Source: an uncultured Alphaproteobacteria bacterium
GTDB taxonomy: Bacteria; Pseudomonadota; Alphaproteobacteria; Rhizobiales; Aestuariivirgaceae
Direction of reading: 5' to 3'
Length of the DNA stretch: 64,000 bases
NCBI GenBank assembly: GCA_937870685.1
Contig: CALMZX010000049.1
Span: 21,631-85,630 of the forward strand
In this document: positions 18,211-28,038 of the stretch, piece by piece
Layout: every line of letters starts with the position of its first letter
How positions within the stretch are numbered: the first letter of the stretch is position 1
The notes under the pieces: generated by a model
What the model was told of the DNA's origin: nothing
The model's input: only the letters and a program-made list of their open reading frames with translations
Databases searched by the model: none
Program-made: the position numbers and the translations under genes

Positions 18211-19074
18211 CTACCAGATGGGCGCTGGCAGGTAGCGGGCGAAGATGCTGGCGGTGGAGCCGTTTTCTTCCAGCACGTCGAGCGCCTCGTCAAGGCGGTC
18301 GCGGACCGCCGCCTTGTCCTGGCGCACCACATAGACGAGCGGGCGCGAGAAGGTTTCGGCATCAACCACGGCGCCGCCCAACCCGGCGCAGCATTTGCGC
18401 GCGCCATCGCTGTTCATCCAGAAGGACATGCGCAGGGCATCGCCAAAGGCCACATCCAGCGCGCCGGTGCGAAGCGCCTCATACATCACCGTCTCGCGCT
18501 CTTCCGGCACCAGTTGCGATTTCGGGTAGTGGAGCTTGAGGAAGGCCTCGTGGGCCGTGCCCTTGACCACGCCGATGCGGCGGCCCGCCAGCGCGCGCGG
18601 GTCCGCCGCCGCGATCTGCGTGCCGCGGCGCATCATGAAGCGGCCCATGGCGCGGAAATAGGGGCGCGTCAGCGCCGTGTTGGCCATGAGATCACTGTTG
18701 AGGCGCAGGCCCGTCGCGATCATGTCGCCATCGCCCTTCTGCAGGCCCGGCAAGAGGCCGGTGAAGGGCGTGGGCACGATTTCGCAGGTGAGGCCCGCCT
18801 CGGTGCAGGCGGCCTTGGCGAGATCAACCGAAATGCCGGCCAGTGTCCCGTCCTCAAGGGTGAAGCTCCACGGCGCGAAGTCGGGTTCCGCCAGCAGCCG
18901 CACCGCCGGCAGCGGCAGCTTCGAGGCATGGGGCGCGTCAGCGTCGATGGCGCGGAAGCGGGGAATCGGCACCTGGGCCACGGCGGGTTCATCCGGGGCG
19001 TCCTGGGCGAAAACCGCTGTCCCGGCACCGGTCACAGAAAGGATGGCACAGGCTGTCCATGCAACCAGGGCCAT
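18211..19074 (-). CDS. Family-3 extracellular solute-binding protein (amino acid type)
   Basis: From ATG 19074 the product is 287 residues with a signal peptide MALVAWTACAILSV ending near AVFAQDA. The body shows the SBP_bac_3 pattern: LLAEPDFAPWSFTLEDGTLA near residue 45, then GISVDLAKAAC, and GRRIGVVKGTAHEAFL in the second lobe. No permease or ATPase gene is adjacent, so it may serve an unlinked transporter or a sensory function. The frame is open up to 19260, but those extra residues look non-coding. A short basic stretch (RKQRSRAGR) just before 19074 could instead be the signal n-region with an unseen start, so the N-terminus is uncertain. Confidence 0.75.
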   Translation of the reverse strand: MALVAWTACAILSVTGAGTAVFAQDAPDEPAVAQVPIPRFRAIDADAPHASKLPLPAVRLLAEPDFAPWSFTLEDGTLAGISVDLAKAACTEAGLTCEIVPTPFTGLLPGLQKGDGDMIATGLRLNSDLMANTALTRPYFRAMGRFMMRRGTQIAAADPRALAGRRIGVVKGTAHEAFLKLHYPKSQLVPEERETVMYEALRTGALDVAFGDALRMSFWMNSDGARKCCAGLGGAVVDAETFSRPLVYVVRQDKAAVRDRLDEALDVLEENGSTASIFARYLPAPIW

Positions 19075-19193
19075 GGCCACACCACGGCCAGCCCTTGATC
19101 TTTGCTTGCGGATGCCCTTGGATTGCCAGACAGGGTTGTGAACGGGGCCGTTTCCGGTGGAGGCCGTAACCGGTTCAGGGGGGCAGGACGGCT

Positions 19194-21017
19194 GTGGGCT
19201 ACAATCGCGCAAATGATGGCGCATGGCTGGGATCGGATCTCGGCTCAGGACACGGGTCAAAACATGGGTTTGCGGCGAAGCAGGCGCTGGAGGCCAGCGG
19301 ACGCAGTCTAGACGATGCTCCCCGGGATGTCTTGCCGCTTTTTCCGGGGCACCTCCTGCCCGGCATGCTGATGCGGCTGACGCCGCAGGACCGTGAACTC
19401 GCCCTCAAACACAAACTCGTTCCTGCCGCCGTGCTGCCGGGCATGACCGTCTATTCCGCCATAACGCCCGCCGCCGAACGCGCCGCGCAGGCCCTTGGCC
19501 TCAGGGTGGTGGCGCGGGCCGACGCAGCCGCCTTCCGCAAGGCGGTGCGTTTCGTGCTCGGTCCCGGCTTGTTGCGCGAGGCTGTCTCCGGACTGGCGCG
19601 GCGTCACCCCGGCCTCTCCGCCCAGCGCCGCTTCACGGGGCAGCAGCTGGCCGGGCTCATGGTGTGGCTGGCGCTGGTGGCCGCCACCGGCATCGGCCTG
19701 GACTGGGGCTATGTGCTGCTGGCCGCCAGCCTGCTCTCCGGCTGCTTCTTTGCCATGACGGTGGCGATCCGCATTCTCGCCCTCCTGCCCGGAACGGTGC
19801 TTCAGGCCCCTGCCGTTCCGCCCCTGACCACGTCCGCGCTGCCAAGCTACAGCGTGCTGGTTCCGCTCTTCCGCGAAACGGCGGTGCTCAACCAGCTGAT
19901 CGGCGGCCTCATGGCACTGGACTATCCGGTGGCCAAACTCGACATCAAGCTCATCCTTGAGGAGGAGGATGTGCTGATGCAGCGCGCCGTCATGGCACGG
20001 CAACTGCCGGAGCATTTTGACGTGATCGTCGTACCAGCGGGCAAACCGCAGACGAAGCCGCGCGCCCTGAACTATGCGCTGCAGTTCTCGCGCGGCGAAT
20101 TGCTGACCATCTATGACAGCGAAGACGTCCCGGAACCGGACCAGTTGCGCCGCGCCGCCGCGATTTTCGCGGCGCGGGACGAGGGCCTTGCCTGCCTGCA
20201 GGCGGTGCTCACCTACTACAACCCCAATGAAAACTGGCTGACACGGCAGTTCACGGCGGAATATGCGGCGCTCTTCAACGTGCTGCTGCCGGCACTCGCC
20301 GCCACCGGCCTGCCGCTGCCGCTGGGCGGCACCTCCAACCACTTCCGCAGCGCCGCCCTGCGCGCCGTCGGGGCGTGGGATCCGTTCAACGTCACCGAGG
20401 ATGCCGATCTCGGATACCGCTTCCGGCGCATGGGTTTTGAAACGGATGCCTTCGAGAGCCGGACCTACGAGGAAGCCAACACGCAGCTGTGGAACTGGAT
20501 GCGGCAGCGGCGGCGCTGGCTCAAGGGCTTCCTGCATACCTGGCTGGTGCTGATGCGCCACCCCGTGCAGCTTTTCCGCGAGGCGGGCCCGAGCGGGTTC
20601 TGGACCGTCCAGTGCATGTCACTCGGCGTGTTCGCCTCGGCCCTGCTGCATCCGTTCTTCCTCGCCCATACGCTGTGGTTCTTCCTGTCGGGGCGCGTGT
20701 ACCAGGAACTTGCAACGCCCCTGCATGGCGGCGCCATCGGGCTCGGCGGGGCCATCCTGCTGCTGGGCTATGGCGTGTCCATGGCCTGCGCCCAGCGCGG
20801 CCTCGCCAGGCTTGGCTACTGGCACTGGACCGGAACCATCCTCACCATGCCGCTCTACTGGATGCTGATGACCCCTGCCGCCTGGATGGCGCTGTGGGAT
20901 TTCGCGGTGCGCCCGCACCACTGGCACAAGACGCAACACGGCCTCTCGGCCCTGTTGCGCGCGGGCGGCGGCAAGACCCGGCGCCAGAGCGCCGGGCGAA
21001 AGCTCAGTCGTACTTGA
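19194..21017 (+). CDS. Membrane family-2 glycosyltransferase
   Basis: Up to 607 residues from GTG 19194; ATG 19365 is a later option. Residues about 60-145 form a soluble region that loosely resembles the MshEN/GspE N-terminal fold. Two membrane spans follow at about 150-200, then a GT2 catalytic domain with YDSEDVPEPD (DxD-type), TEDADLGYR and the QRRRW motif near 437 characteristic of processive, cellulose-synthase-like enzymes. More membrane helices lie at 472-565. It probably makes or exports a surface polysaccharide. No accessory polysaccharide gene is adjacent. Its stop overlaps the convergent tadC stop by 14 bases. Sugar and product are unknown. Confidence 0.8.
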   Translation: MGYNRANDGAWLGSDLGSGHGSKHGFAAKQALEASGRSLDDAPRDVLPLFPGHLLPGMLMRLTPQDRELALKHKLVPAAVLPGMTVYSAITPAAERAAQALGLRVVARADAAAFRKAVRFVLGPGLLREAVSGLARRHPGLSAQRRFTGQQLAGLMVWLALVAATGIGLDWGYVLLAASLLSGCFFAMTVAIRILALLPGTVLQAPAVPPLTTSALPSYSVLVPLFRETAVLNQLIGGLMALDYPVAKLDIKLILEEEDVLMQRAVMARQLPEHFDVIVVPAGKPQTKPRALNYALQFSRGELLTIYDSEDVPEPDQLRRAAAIFAARDEGLACLQAVLTYYNPNENWLTRQFTAEYAALFNVLLPALAATGLPLPLGGTSNHFRSAALRAVGAWDPFNVTEDADLGYRFRRMGFETDAFESRTYEEANTQLWNWMRQRRRWLKGFLHTWLVLMRHPVQLFREAGPSGFWTVQCMSLGVFASALLHPFFLAHTLWFFLSGRVYQELATPLHGGAIGLGGAILLLGYGVSMACAQRGLARLGYWHWTGTILTMPLYWMLMTPAAWMALWDFAVRPHHWHKTQHGLSALLRAGGGKTRRQSAGRKLSRT

Positions 21018-21972
21018 GGACCATGATGACCGACGGTCCGAGAATGACCACGAAGACCACCGGCAGGAAGAACATGATCATCGGCACGGTCAGCTTCGGC
21101 GGCAGGGCGGCGGCCTTCTTCTCGGCCTCCGACATGCGGGCGTCGCGGTTTTCCTGGGCAAGGACGCGCAAGGCGGTGCCCAGCGGCGTGCCATAGCGTT
21201 CCGACTGGATGAGGCTTGTCACCACCGCCTTGACGGTTTCGAGGCCGGTGCGCTTGCCGAAGTTGTCGAGGGCCTTGCGGCGGTCCTGCAGGTAGGAGAG
21301 TTCCGCCACCGTCAGTGACAGTTCTTCCGAGAGCGGCACCGACTGGCTGCCGATTTCCTTGGCGACGCGCACCAGCGACGGTTCAAGCGCCATGCCGGAT
21401 TCAACGCAGATGAGCAGAAGGTCAAGCGCGTCGGACCACGCCCTCTTGATGGAATGCTGGCGGCGCTGGATCAGGTTCTTGAGCAGGATGCCCGGGATGT
21501 AGAAACCCACCACCAGCGAGATCATGGTGCTCACCAGCCGCATGTTGGGCGAGACCTTGTCGGCGAAGACCGTCGATGTGTAAACGAAGGTGATGATACC
21601 GACGATGATCGGAACGATCACGCGCAGCGCGAGGAAGGTGATCAGGTGCTTTTCGGTGCGGAAGCCGGCCTGGCGCAAGGCGTCGCGGCTGGCTTCGCCT
21701 TCCAGTACCTGCTTGAGGTTGAGAGCTTCCACCAGCTGCTGGTAGACGCCGCCCTTGGGTTTTTCGCGCAGGCGGGCCTCGTTGCCGGCAAGCGAGGCCT
21801 TCATCTGCTGGCGCAGGCGTTCACGTTCCTCGGTGACACCCTTGATGCGGCTCTGGAGCTTGTCACCCTCGAGATAGGGGGCCGCAATGGTGATGACCGT
21901 TCCGAAGGCCGCCAGCGCCACCAGCAGTGTCACCAGGGTTTCGATCTGCAGCAGTGTGGCGATCAGTTCCAT
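21004..21972 (-). CDS. tadC: Tad pilus inner-membrane platform protein TadC
   Basis: A 322-residue T2SSF/GspF-type protein. The central domain, about 150-270, has VRVAKEIGSQSVPLSEELS and a C-terminal membrane span (VPMIMFFLPVVFVVILGPS). Together with TadB it forms the platform on which the CpaF ATPase drives pilin assembly. It is the last gene of the minus-strand cpaB-to-tadC run, and lies 49 bases after tadB. The usual next gene, TPR protein tadD, is absent here; instead a convergent glycosyltransferase overlaps its 3' end. Confidence 0.9.
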   Translation of the reverse strand: MELIATLLQIETLVTLLVALAAFGTVITIAAPYLEGDKLQSRIKGVTEERERLRQQMKASLAGNEARLREKPKGGVYQQLVEALNLKQVLEGEASRDALRQAGFRTEKHLITFLALRVIVPIIVGIITFVYTSTVFADKVSPNMRLVSTMISLVVGFYIPGILLKNLIQRRQHSIKRAWSDALDLLLICVESGMALEPSLVRVAKEIGSQSVPLSEELSLTVAELSYLQDRRKALDNFGKRTGLETVKAVVTSLIQSERYGTPLGTALRVLAQENRDARMSEAEKKAAALPPKLTVPMIMFFLPVVFVVILGPSVIMVLKYD

Positions 21973-22021
21973 CTTCTTGTTCTTCTTCTTGCTGTCCGTT
22001 TGCCGGACCCGGAATTCAGGC

Positions 22022-23023
22022 TCAGATTTCGAAGTTGATCATCTTGCGCATGACAAGAACGCCGATCGTCATCCACGTGGCGCTGCCCACCAGCAGCATG
22101 TTGCCCGTCGATGTGTTGAACAGGGGGTTGAGGTAATTCGGATTGAGGATGGTGAGGCCGAGCATGATCAGGAAGGGCAGCGAACCGATGATGGCGGCCG
22201 ACGACTTGGCTTCCTGGGACACGGCCTTGACCTTGGCCTTCATTTTCTTGCGGTCGCGCAGCACGCGCGAGAGGTTGCCAAGCGCTTCCGAGAGATTGCC
22301 GCCGGTCTTGGACTGGATGGTCATGACGATGGCGAGGAAGTTCACTTCGGCGAGCGGCATGCGTTCGACCATGCGTTCAATGCCCTGGTCGATGGAGATG
22401 CCGACGCGCTGGCCATCCACCACTTCCATGAATTCGGGGCCGACCGGCGGGCCGGATTCAGAGGCAATGATCTTCATGGCTTCCGACACGGGCAGGCCCG
22501 CCTTGAGGCCGCGCACCATCACGTCGATGGCATCAGCGAGATCGTTGATGAAGACGTTCTGGCGGCGCTTGCGCAGGAAGCCGAGGAACCAGCGGGGAAA
22601 GCCGAGGAAGCCGACAAAGGCGGCGCCACCGGCAATGTAGATGGGGGCGCCGAGGATGAGCGGCACGATGAAGAAGGCAGCACCGGTCGCGGCCGAGACG
22701 ATCCAGAAGACGCGCGTGGTGATTTCGAGACCGGACTGGGCGATGAGGGTCTGGAGCGTGACCTTCTTCTTGGCCTTGGCTCGGTCTTCGTTCTGCTTGT
22801 TGAGCGAGTCCTGGATCTGGCGGCGGCGGACGTCCTTGTTGTCCTCGGCGAAGCGCTGGCGGAAACTTGACTTCGCCTCCTTCTTGCCGCTGGCGATGGC
22901 ATCAACGCGGCGCGCGGCATTGTTGCCCGAGATCATCGGGAAGACGATGGCGATCAGAAGGCCACCCACCGCCACGGCAACGGTGAAGAGGAAGGCAAGG
23001 TCGGAGAGGTCGGCGCCAAACAT
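22022..23023 (-). CDS. tadB: Tad pilus inner-membrane platform protein TadB
   Basis: A 333-residue partner of TadC with the same T2SSF domain, around 175-300. It begins with a membrane span (AFLFTVAVAVGGLLIAIVFP), has a basic cytoplasmic stretch, a pair of membrane helices near 105-145 and a C-terminal span. The conserved NLADAIDVMVRGLKAGLPV and KTGGNLSEALGNLS segments are typical of TadB. It follows cpaF by 18 bases in the same orientation, consistent with one operon. Confidence 0.92.
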   Translation of the reverse strand: MFGADLSDLAFLFTVAVAVGGLLIAIVFPMISGNNAARRVDAIASGKKEAKSSFRQRFAEDNKDVRRRQIQDSLNKQNEDRAKAKKKVTLQTLIAQSGLEITTRVFWIVSAATGAAFFIVPLILGAPIYIAGGAAFVGFLGFPRWFLGFLRKRRQNVFINDLADAIDVMVRGLKAGLPVSEAMKIIASESGPPVGPEFMEVVDGQRVGISIDQGIERMVERMPLAEVNFLAIVMTIQSKTGGNLSEALGNLSRVLRDRKKMKAKVKAVSQEAKSSAAIIGSLPFLIMLGLTILNPNYLNPLFNTSTGNMLLVGSATWMTIGVLVMRKMINFEI

Positions 23024-23041
23024 TGTCGTGAGGACTCCCGG

Positions 23042-24574
23042 TTAGGCGTTGCCCGCTTCGCGCGCTTCGGCGCGTTCCAGCGCTTCGGCGAGGCGGCGGT
23101 CTTCGCTGTAGTAGCGGGCGCGGTCCCAGAAATGGGGCCGGGCGATGCCCGTGGAACGGTGGCGGCCGATGATCTTGCCGTTGGCATCCTCTCCCACGAT
23201 CTCGTAGACGAAGAGGTCCTGGGTGATGATCACGTCGCCTTCCATGCCGACGACCTCGGTGATGTGGGTGATCTTGCGCGAACCGTCACGCAGGCGCGAG
23301 GCCTGGACGATCACGTCGATCGAGCCGCAGATCATTTCCTTGATGGTCTTGGATGGCAGGGCGAAGCCGCCCATGGTGATCATCGATTCAAGACGCGAGA
23401 TGGCTTCACGCGGGCTGTTGGCGTGCAGCGTGCCCATGGAGCCGTCGTGACCGGTGTTCATCGCCTGCAGGAGGTCGAAGGCTTCCGGTCCGCGGACTTC
23501 GCCGACGATGATGCGTTCAGGACGCATACGCAGGCAGTTCTTGACGAGATCGCGCATGGTGATGGCGCCCTCGCCTTCGAGGTTCGGCGGGCGGGTTTCG
23601 AGACGCACGGTGTGCGGCTGCTGGAGCTGCAGTTCGGCGGCGTCCTCGCAGGTGATCACGCGTTCGTCGTGGTCGATATAGCCGGTGAGACAGTTCAGCA
23701 GTGTCGTCTTGCCCGAGCCGGTACCGCCGGAGATCAGCACGTTGCAGCGCACGCGACCGACAATCTCGAGGATGGTGCCGCCTTCCGGCGTGATCGACTT
23801 GAAGCGCACGAGATCCGGCAACCTCAGGCGGTCCTTCTTGAATTTGCGGATGGTGAGGGCGCAGCCGTCGATGGCGAGCGGCGGGGCGATGACGTTGACG
23901 CGCGAACCGTCAGGCAGGCGGGCGTCGCAGATCGGGGAGGCTTCATCGACGCGGCGGCCGACCTGGCTCACAATGCGCTGGCAGATGTTGAGCAGCTGGG
24001 CGTTGTCGCGGAAGCGAACGCCAGTCTTCTGCATCTTGCCATCGACTTCGATGAACACCGTCGCTGAGCCGTTGACCATGATGTCGGCGATGTCGTCGCG
24101 GGCCAGCAGCGGTTCCAGCGGGCCGTAGCCAAGCACGTCGTTGCAGATGTCCTCGAGCAGTTCCTCCTGCTCGGCAATCGACATCACCACGTCCTTGAGG
24201 GCGATGATCTCGTTAACGATGTCGCGGATTTCGTCGCGGGCGGCGTCGCGGTCAAGCTGGGCCAGCTGCGTCAGGTCGATGGCATCGATGAGCGCGTTGA
24301 AGATCGTGCTCTTGATGTCGTAGTAGTTGTCGGAACGCTTGGAATGGTCCGGGTTTCCGGCATCGCGCACCGGGGCGGCGGCGACGGCAGGTGTGGCGGC
24401 GCGGGCACCCGCGCTGTTGGCGCCGAAGCCCATGGGCTGCTGCACCTTCACATCGGGCACGAAGTTGGCCTGCGCGGCGGCAGGTGCCACCGCGGGAACG
24501 CTGCCCGGGGCAGCGCCCGGCGGCGGAAGTGCAGCACCTGGGGAAGCGGAATTTTCGGGTCTCTTGCCAAACAT
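23042..24574 (-). CDS. cpaF: Tad pilus assembly ATPase CpaF/TadA
   Basis: A 510-residue type IV secretion/GspE-superfamily ATPase. Walker A is GGTGSGKTT near residue 280, the Asp box and Walker B region include [19 protein letters not shown], and the His box is [17 protein letters not shown] Pro/Ala-rich leader of about 90 residues precedes the conserved domain. The enzyme hexamer powers both extension and retraction of Tad pili in Caulobacter. It lies between cpaE and tadB, the standard alphaproteobacterial order. Confidence 0.96.
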   Translation of the reverse strand: MFGKRPENSASPGAALPPPGAAPGSVPAVAPAAAQANFVPDVKVQQPMGFGANSAGARAATPAVAAAPVRDAGNPDHSKRSDNYYDIKSTIFNALIDAIDLTQLAQLDRDAARDEIRDIVNEIIALKDVVMSIAEQEELLEDICNDVLGYGPLEPLLARDDIADIMVNGSATVFIEVDGKMQKTGVRFRDNAQLLNICQRIVSQVGRRVDEASPICDARLPDGSRVNVIAPPLAIDGCALTIRKFKKDRLRLPDLVRFKSITPEGGTILEIVGRVRCNVLISGGTGSGKTTLLNCLTGYIDHDERVITCEDAAELQLQQPHTVRLETRPPNLEGEGAITMRDLVKNCLRMRPERIIVGEVRGPEAFDLLQAMNTGHDGSMGTLHANSPREAISRLESMITMGGFALPSKTIKEMICGSIDVIVQASRLRDGSRKITHITEVVGMEGDVIITQDLFVYEIVGEDANGKIIGRHRSTGIARPHFWDRARYYSEDRRLAEALERAEAREAGNA

Positions 24575-24592
24575 CGCTTGGTCCTTCTGGGC

Positions 24593-25855
24593 TTACTTCT
24601 TCTTGAAGATCGGCAGCTTGGAGAACAGGCTGCCGGACTTCTTGATTTCGGCGCTGGCCTTCTGGTTTCCGGCGAGCGTACGGGCCAGTTCGCCCAGCAC
24701 TTCGGCCGACTTGGATTTCGGCGCCACTTCAAAGACCATCTGGCCGTTGCCCTGGGCCATGCCAAAGGTCTGCGGATCGTGCGGAATGACCGCCGATGGC
24801 GCGATGCCGATGGCCTTGGCGAAATCGTTGACCGGGATTTCCGGGCGCTTGGGCACGCCGACCTGGTTGATGATCAGGCGCGGCGGCTTGTCATTGGGGC
24901 GCGCCGCCTTCAGCATGTCCACGAGGTTCTTGGCATTGCGCAGGGCGGGAAGCTCGGGCGTCGCCGTGATGATGATCTCGTCGGAGTTGAGCAACGTGTA
25001 CTTGATCCACGGGGCCCACATGTTGGGCACGTCAACGATGACGATGGGAGCCGAGAAACGCACGACGTTGAGGATGGTCTCGACGGCATGGGCCTCGATC
25101 GAAAGGTCGCGGTCGATGCTGCTCGGGCCGTTGAGAAGGCTGAGCTTGCTGCCCAGCTTGGTCATGAGGCGGTCGATCAGGGTGGTGTCAACGCGGTCCG
25201 GCGCGCCGAGCGCATCCATGATGCCGCCTGAACCGTCCTGGTTGAAGTTGAGGGCCGCCGTGCCGAAGGCGAGGTCAAGGTCGGTGATGATGGTGTCGAT
25301 GTTCTGGCGCTGCGACACCGCCCAGCCGACGTTGTGGGCGATGGTTGACGAGCCGACGCCGCCCTTGGCGCCGACAAAGGACATGATGCGGCCAAGGGGT
25401 GCGGCCTTGGGATCGTTGAAGAGGTTGGCGATGGTCTCGATGAAGCTGAACGAGGTGATCGGCGCCACCGCATATTCGCTGATCCCCGCCTTCACCAGTT
25501 CGCGGTAGAGGATCACGTCGTTGACGTGGCCGATGACCACCACCTTGGTGGTGGCCTGGCAGACCTCGGCGAGGCGGCCCAGATCAGCCATCACCTGGTC
25601 GCGGTTGCCGTGGGTTTCGACGACCAGCACATGAGGCGTCGGCTGGGTCTGGTAGACCTGCACCGCGGCGGCAATGCCGCCCAGCTGGATGGTGACATGG
25701 GCGCGCGACATGCGGCGGTCGGCGCTGGCCACCTGGATGGCCTGGCCGGTCTCCTGCGTCTCGCAGAAGATGTGGATGTCGACGCGCGGCACCAGCGCCA
25801 CGAGCTCGTCCTGCGTGGCGGCCATCTGGGGAGAAACTTGCGTTGCGGTGTTCAT
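24593..25855 (-). CDS. cpaE: Tad pilus localization protein CpaE/TadZ (ParA-like)
   Basis: A 420-residue protein with a degenerate receiver-like N-terminal domain (about 25-145) and a ParA/MinD-type ATPase domain. The deviant Walker A motif FVGAKGGVGSSTIAHN is near 158, DLDLAFGTAALNF is the switch region, and DVPNMWAPW follows. In Caulobacter CpaE places the pilus machine at the pole. It follows cpaD and precedes cpaF in the minus-strand run. A polar role would fit the podJ-like gene in the same window, although the two are 19 kb apart. Confidence 0.93.
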   Translation of the reverse strand: MNTATQVSPQMAATQDELVALVPRVDIHIFCETQETGQAIQVASADRRMSRAHVTIQLGGIAAAVQVYQTQPTPHVLVVETHGNRDQVMADLGRLAEVCQATTKVVVIGHVNDVILYRELVKAGISEYAVAPITSFSFIETIANLFNDPKAAPLGRIMSFVGAKGGVGSSTIAHNVGWAVSQRQNIDTIITDLDLAFGTAALNFNQDGSGGIMDALGAPDRVDTTLIDRLMTKLGSKLSLLNGPSSIDRDLSIEAHAVETILNVVRFSAPIVIVDVPNMWAPWIKYTLLNSDEIIITATPELPALRNAKNLVDMLKAARPNDKPPRLIINQVGVPKRPEIPVNDFAKAIGIAPSAVIPHDPQTFGMAQGNGQMVFEVAPKSKSAEVLGELARTLAGNQKASAEIKKSGSLFSKLPIFKKK

Positions 25856-25900
25856 GGTGTTGCCTTGACTGTTGCGCCTGTGCCTTTTGCGTGAGCCCGC

Positions 25901-26563
25901 TCAGAAACCGAAGAGCGAACCGAAACCTGTCTTGCCCTGGCCATCACTGATCTTCTTGATGGCGGCGGTGCCGTTTGCCGCGGGAACCAGCGTGGCCGGC
26001 TGTGGCGCAACCACATCTTCCGGATTGGCCAGCATGGCGGCGATGTTGGACTGGACGGCGCAGCCATGGTTGGGCATGCGCTCGTTGCGGCCGCTGTCGG
26101 CCCCGTTCACCGTCCACTCGCCGCACGGCTTGGTGTGGGCATAGGACTTGACGTAGGCGAGGCGCACCGGTGCCGAAGCGGGTGCAGGATAGGTACCAAT
26201 GCGGATCATCTCGCGCGGCACGCCCTGCTGCAGCATGAGGCCCGCGACTTCCTCGGCCACGCGGGCCGACTTGCCGCCGCCTGCCGGGCGCTTGACCATC
26301 ACGGGCGTCAGGCCGCCGGCCAGCGACTGGCGGGCAAACCGGGCCACCGCATTGGCCTGCGAAGGCTGGAGCGTACCATGGGACGAGGCCACCTCGAGGG
26401 TGATCGGGCCCTTGGCGTATTCGATGGGATAGCGCTCTTCCGGTGACATCGGCACATAGGTGTCATCGAGCGCCAGATCATCGTGGGCGCAACCGGCAAG
26501 GCCGAGGCCTGCCACCATCACCAGGAGGGGGAGGGATTTCCGAGACAGAACTGACATACGCAT
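25901..26563 (-). CDS. cpaD: Tad pilus lipoprotein CpaD
   Basis: A 220-residue outer-membrane lipoprotein. The N-terminus has a short basic region, a hydrophobic stretch and the lipobox LAGC with the lipidated Cys near residue 24. The body shows CpaD features such as SPEERYPIEYAKGP and NHGCAVQSNIAAMLANPEDVV. CpaD helps place or gate the CpaC secretin. ATG 26563 is preferred because it gives a short signal peptide and a GGAAAGG lies about 10 bases upstream; the frame is open to 26587, which would overlap the cpaC stop. Confidence 0.9.
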   Translation of the reverse strand: MRMSVLSRKSLPLLVMVAGLGLAGCAHDDLALDDTYVPMSPEERYPIEYAKGPITLEVASSHGTLQPSQANAVARFARQSLAGGLTPVMVKRPAGGGKSARVAEEVAGLMLQQGVPREMIRIGTYPAPASAPVRLAYVKSYAHTKPCGEWTVNGADSGRNERMPNHGCAVQSNIAAMLANPEDVVAPQPATLVPAANGTAAIKKISDGQGKTGFGSLFGF

Positions 26564-26583
26564 TTTCCTAAACCTTTCCCGGC

Positions 26584-28026
26584 TCACTCGACGATGAAGC
26601 CAACGTTGCCGTGGTATGTGCCATCCGGTGCAGCACCGCCGGTGCCATAGACCTTGTTGAGGCGGCCCATGAGGATGGTCTGGCGGTCGGTCGGGGCGTT
26701 GAAGCCCTTGTCCGGCGTGGTGAGCTGCTTCTCGCCCGTGGCGCGCACCAGATAGGGTGTCACGATGATGACGAGTTCCGTTTCATTCTCGATGAAGTCG
26801 CGGCTGCGGAAGAGGGTGCCGAGGATCGGCAGCTTCTTGAGGCCGGGGGTGCCCTTGATGTTCTGGCGCGTGGTCTCGCGGATGAGGCCGGCGATCATCA
26901 TGGAACCGCCGCTCGGCAGTTCCAGCGTGGTCTGGGCGCCACGCTTGTTGACGGTGGGCACCGCAACCGTGGTCGCCGACTGGGCGAGTTCGCTCACCTC
27001 GGTCTTGATCTTCAGGTTGATGCGGCCTTCATCAAGGACGGTTGGCGTGAAGTCCACGGCGACACCGAATTCCTTGAACTGGTAGGAGCAGACGCCCGTG
27101 TCCGGATCGATGGTGGCGCAGTAGGGGAATTCGCCGCCGGCACGGAACTGGGCCTCGCCACCCGTCTGGGCGGTGAGGTTGGGTTCTGCGAGGGTGCGGA
27201 GCATGCCATCGGATTCCATGGCGCGCAGCACGCCATCAACAGTCACGTTGCCGCCGCTGTAGGCACCGGCATAGCCGCCCGCGGGGCTCAGCAGGTCGCT
27301 GGCGAAGGGATTCATGTTGGAGAGGTTGAAGGCGAAGTTCCCGGCCTTGATCAGGGCCTGGAAGTTGATGCCGAACTGCTTCAGCACGTCGCGCTGGATT
27401 TCAACCACCTTGACCTTCAGCATGACCTGGTCTTCGCCGGCCACCTTGATGGTGTTGATGATGCTCGAGCCGCTGCTCATGAACGACGCGCCCTGGGCGA
27501 ACTGGTTGGCGAGGTCAACGGCGGTCTTGGCCTCAAGCTGGCTGTGGGCGATGCCACCGAGGATGACGTTGTTGTTGACCGTATCCACCGTGATGCGGGT
27601 GCCCGGCAGCGAGCGCTGCAGGAGCTTGCGGATGGCGGTGGTGTCGAGCGCCACTTCCAGGTCCAGGTTCAGGATCTGCTGGCCGTTGGCGTCGAAGAAG
27701 AAGACGTTGGTCTGGCCCGGCTTGCGGGCGAAGAGGTAGGCGGTGTTCTTGGAACGCACCACGGCATCCACGATCTCGGGGTTGCCGACAATCACGTCGC
27801 GGGCGTCGGCGGGCAGCTTCACCACCACCGACTTGTTGAGGCCGATGCGGACGAAGCGGCCGTCGTTGTCGGCGGCGGAAACGTCAAGGTCGGTCGCCTG
27901 CGCGGGCGGTGCCGTCACCGCCTGCAGGGTGAGCGCCATGGTTGCAGCCGTCATCAGGCCTGCGAGCAGCAGTCCTGCCTTGGCCACCGGGCGCGCGAGA
28001 AACGAGGAGTTGATATTCATGAACAT
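26584..28026 (-). CDS. cpaC: Tad pilus outer-membrane secretin CpaC/RcpA
   Basis: A 480-residue secretin. A signal peptide ends near TAPPAQATD. The N-terminal domain (about 55-130) contains RIGLNKSVVVKLPADARDV and FFFDANGQQILNLDLEV, a BON-like region follows (about 130-210), and the C-terminal secretin domain carries GEFPYC, VDFTPTVLDEGRINLKI and the closing LPILGTLFRSRDF. It forms the outer-membrane channel for the pilus. ATG 28026 has a GAGG about 10 bases upstream; ATG 28020 is also possible. A plus-strand gene at 29748 is a short paralogue of its N-terminal domain. Confidence 0.95.
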   Translation of the reverse strand: MFMNINSSFLARPVAKAGLLLAGLMTAATMALTLQAVTAPPAQATDLDVSAADNDGRFVRIGLNKSVVVKLPADARDVIVGNPEIVDAVVRSKNTAYLFARKPGQTNVFFFDANGQQILNLDLEVALDTTAIRKLLQRSLPGTRITVDTVNNNVILGGIAHSQLEAKTAVDLANQFAQGASFMSSGSSIINTIKVAGEDQVMLKVKVVEIQRDVLKQFGINFQALIKAGNFAFNLSNMNPFASDLLSPAGGYAGAYSGGNVTVDGVLRAMESDGMLRTLAEPNLTAQTGGEAQFRAGGEFPYCATIDPDTGVCSYQFKEFGVAVDFTPTVLDEGRINLKIKTEVSELAQSATTVAVPTVNKRGAQTTLELPSGGSMMIAGLIRETTRQNIKGTPGLKKLPILGTLFRSRDFIENETELVIIVTPYLVRATGEKQLTTPDKGFNAPTDRQTILMGRLNKVYGTGGAAPDGTYHGNVGFIVE

Positions 28027-28038
28027 GACGCGTGTGCC

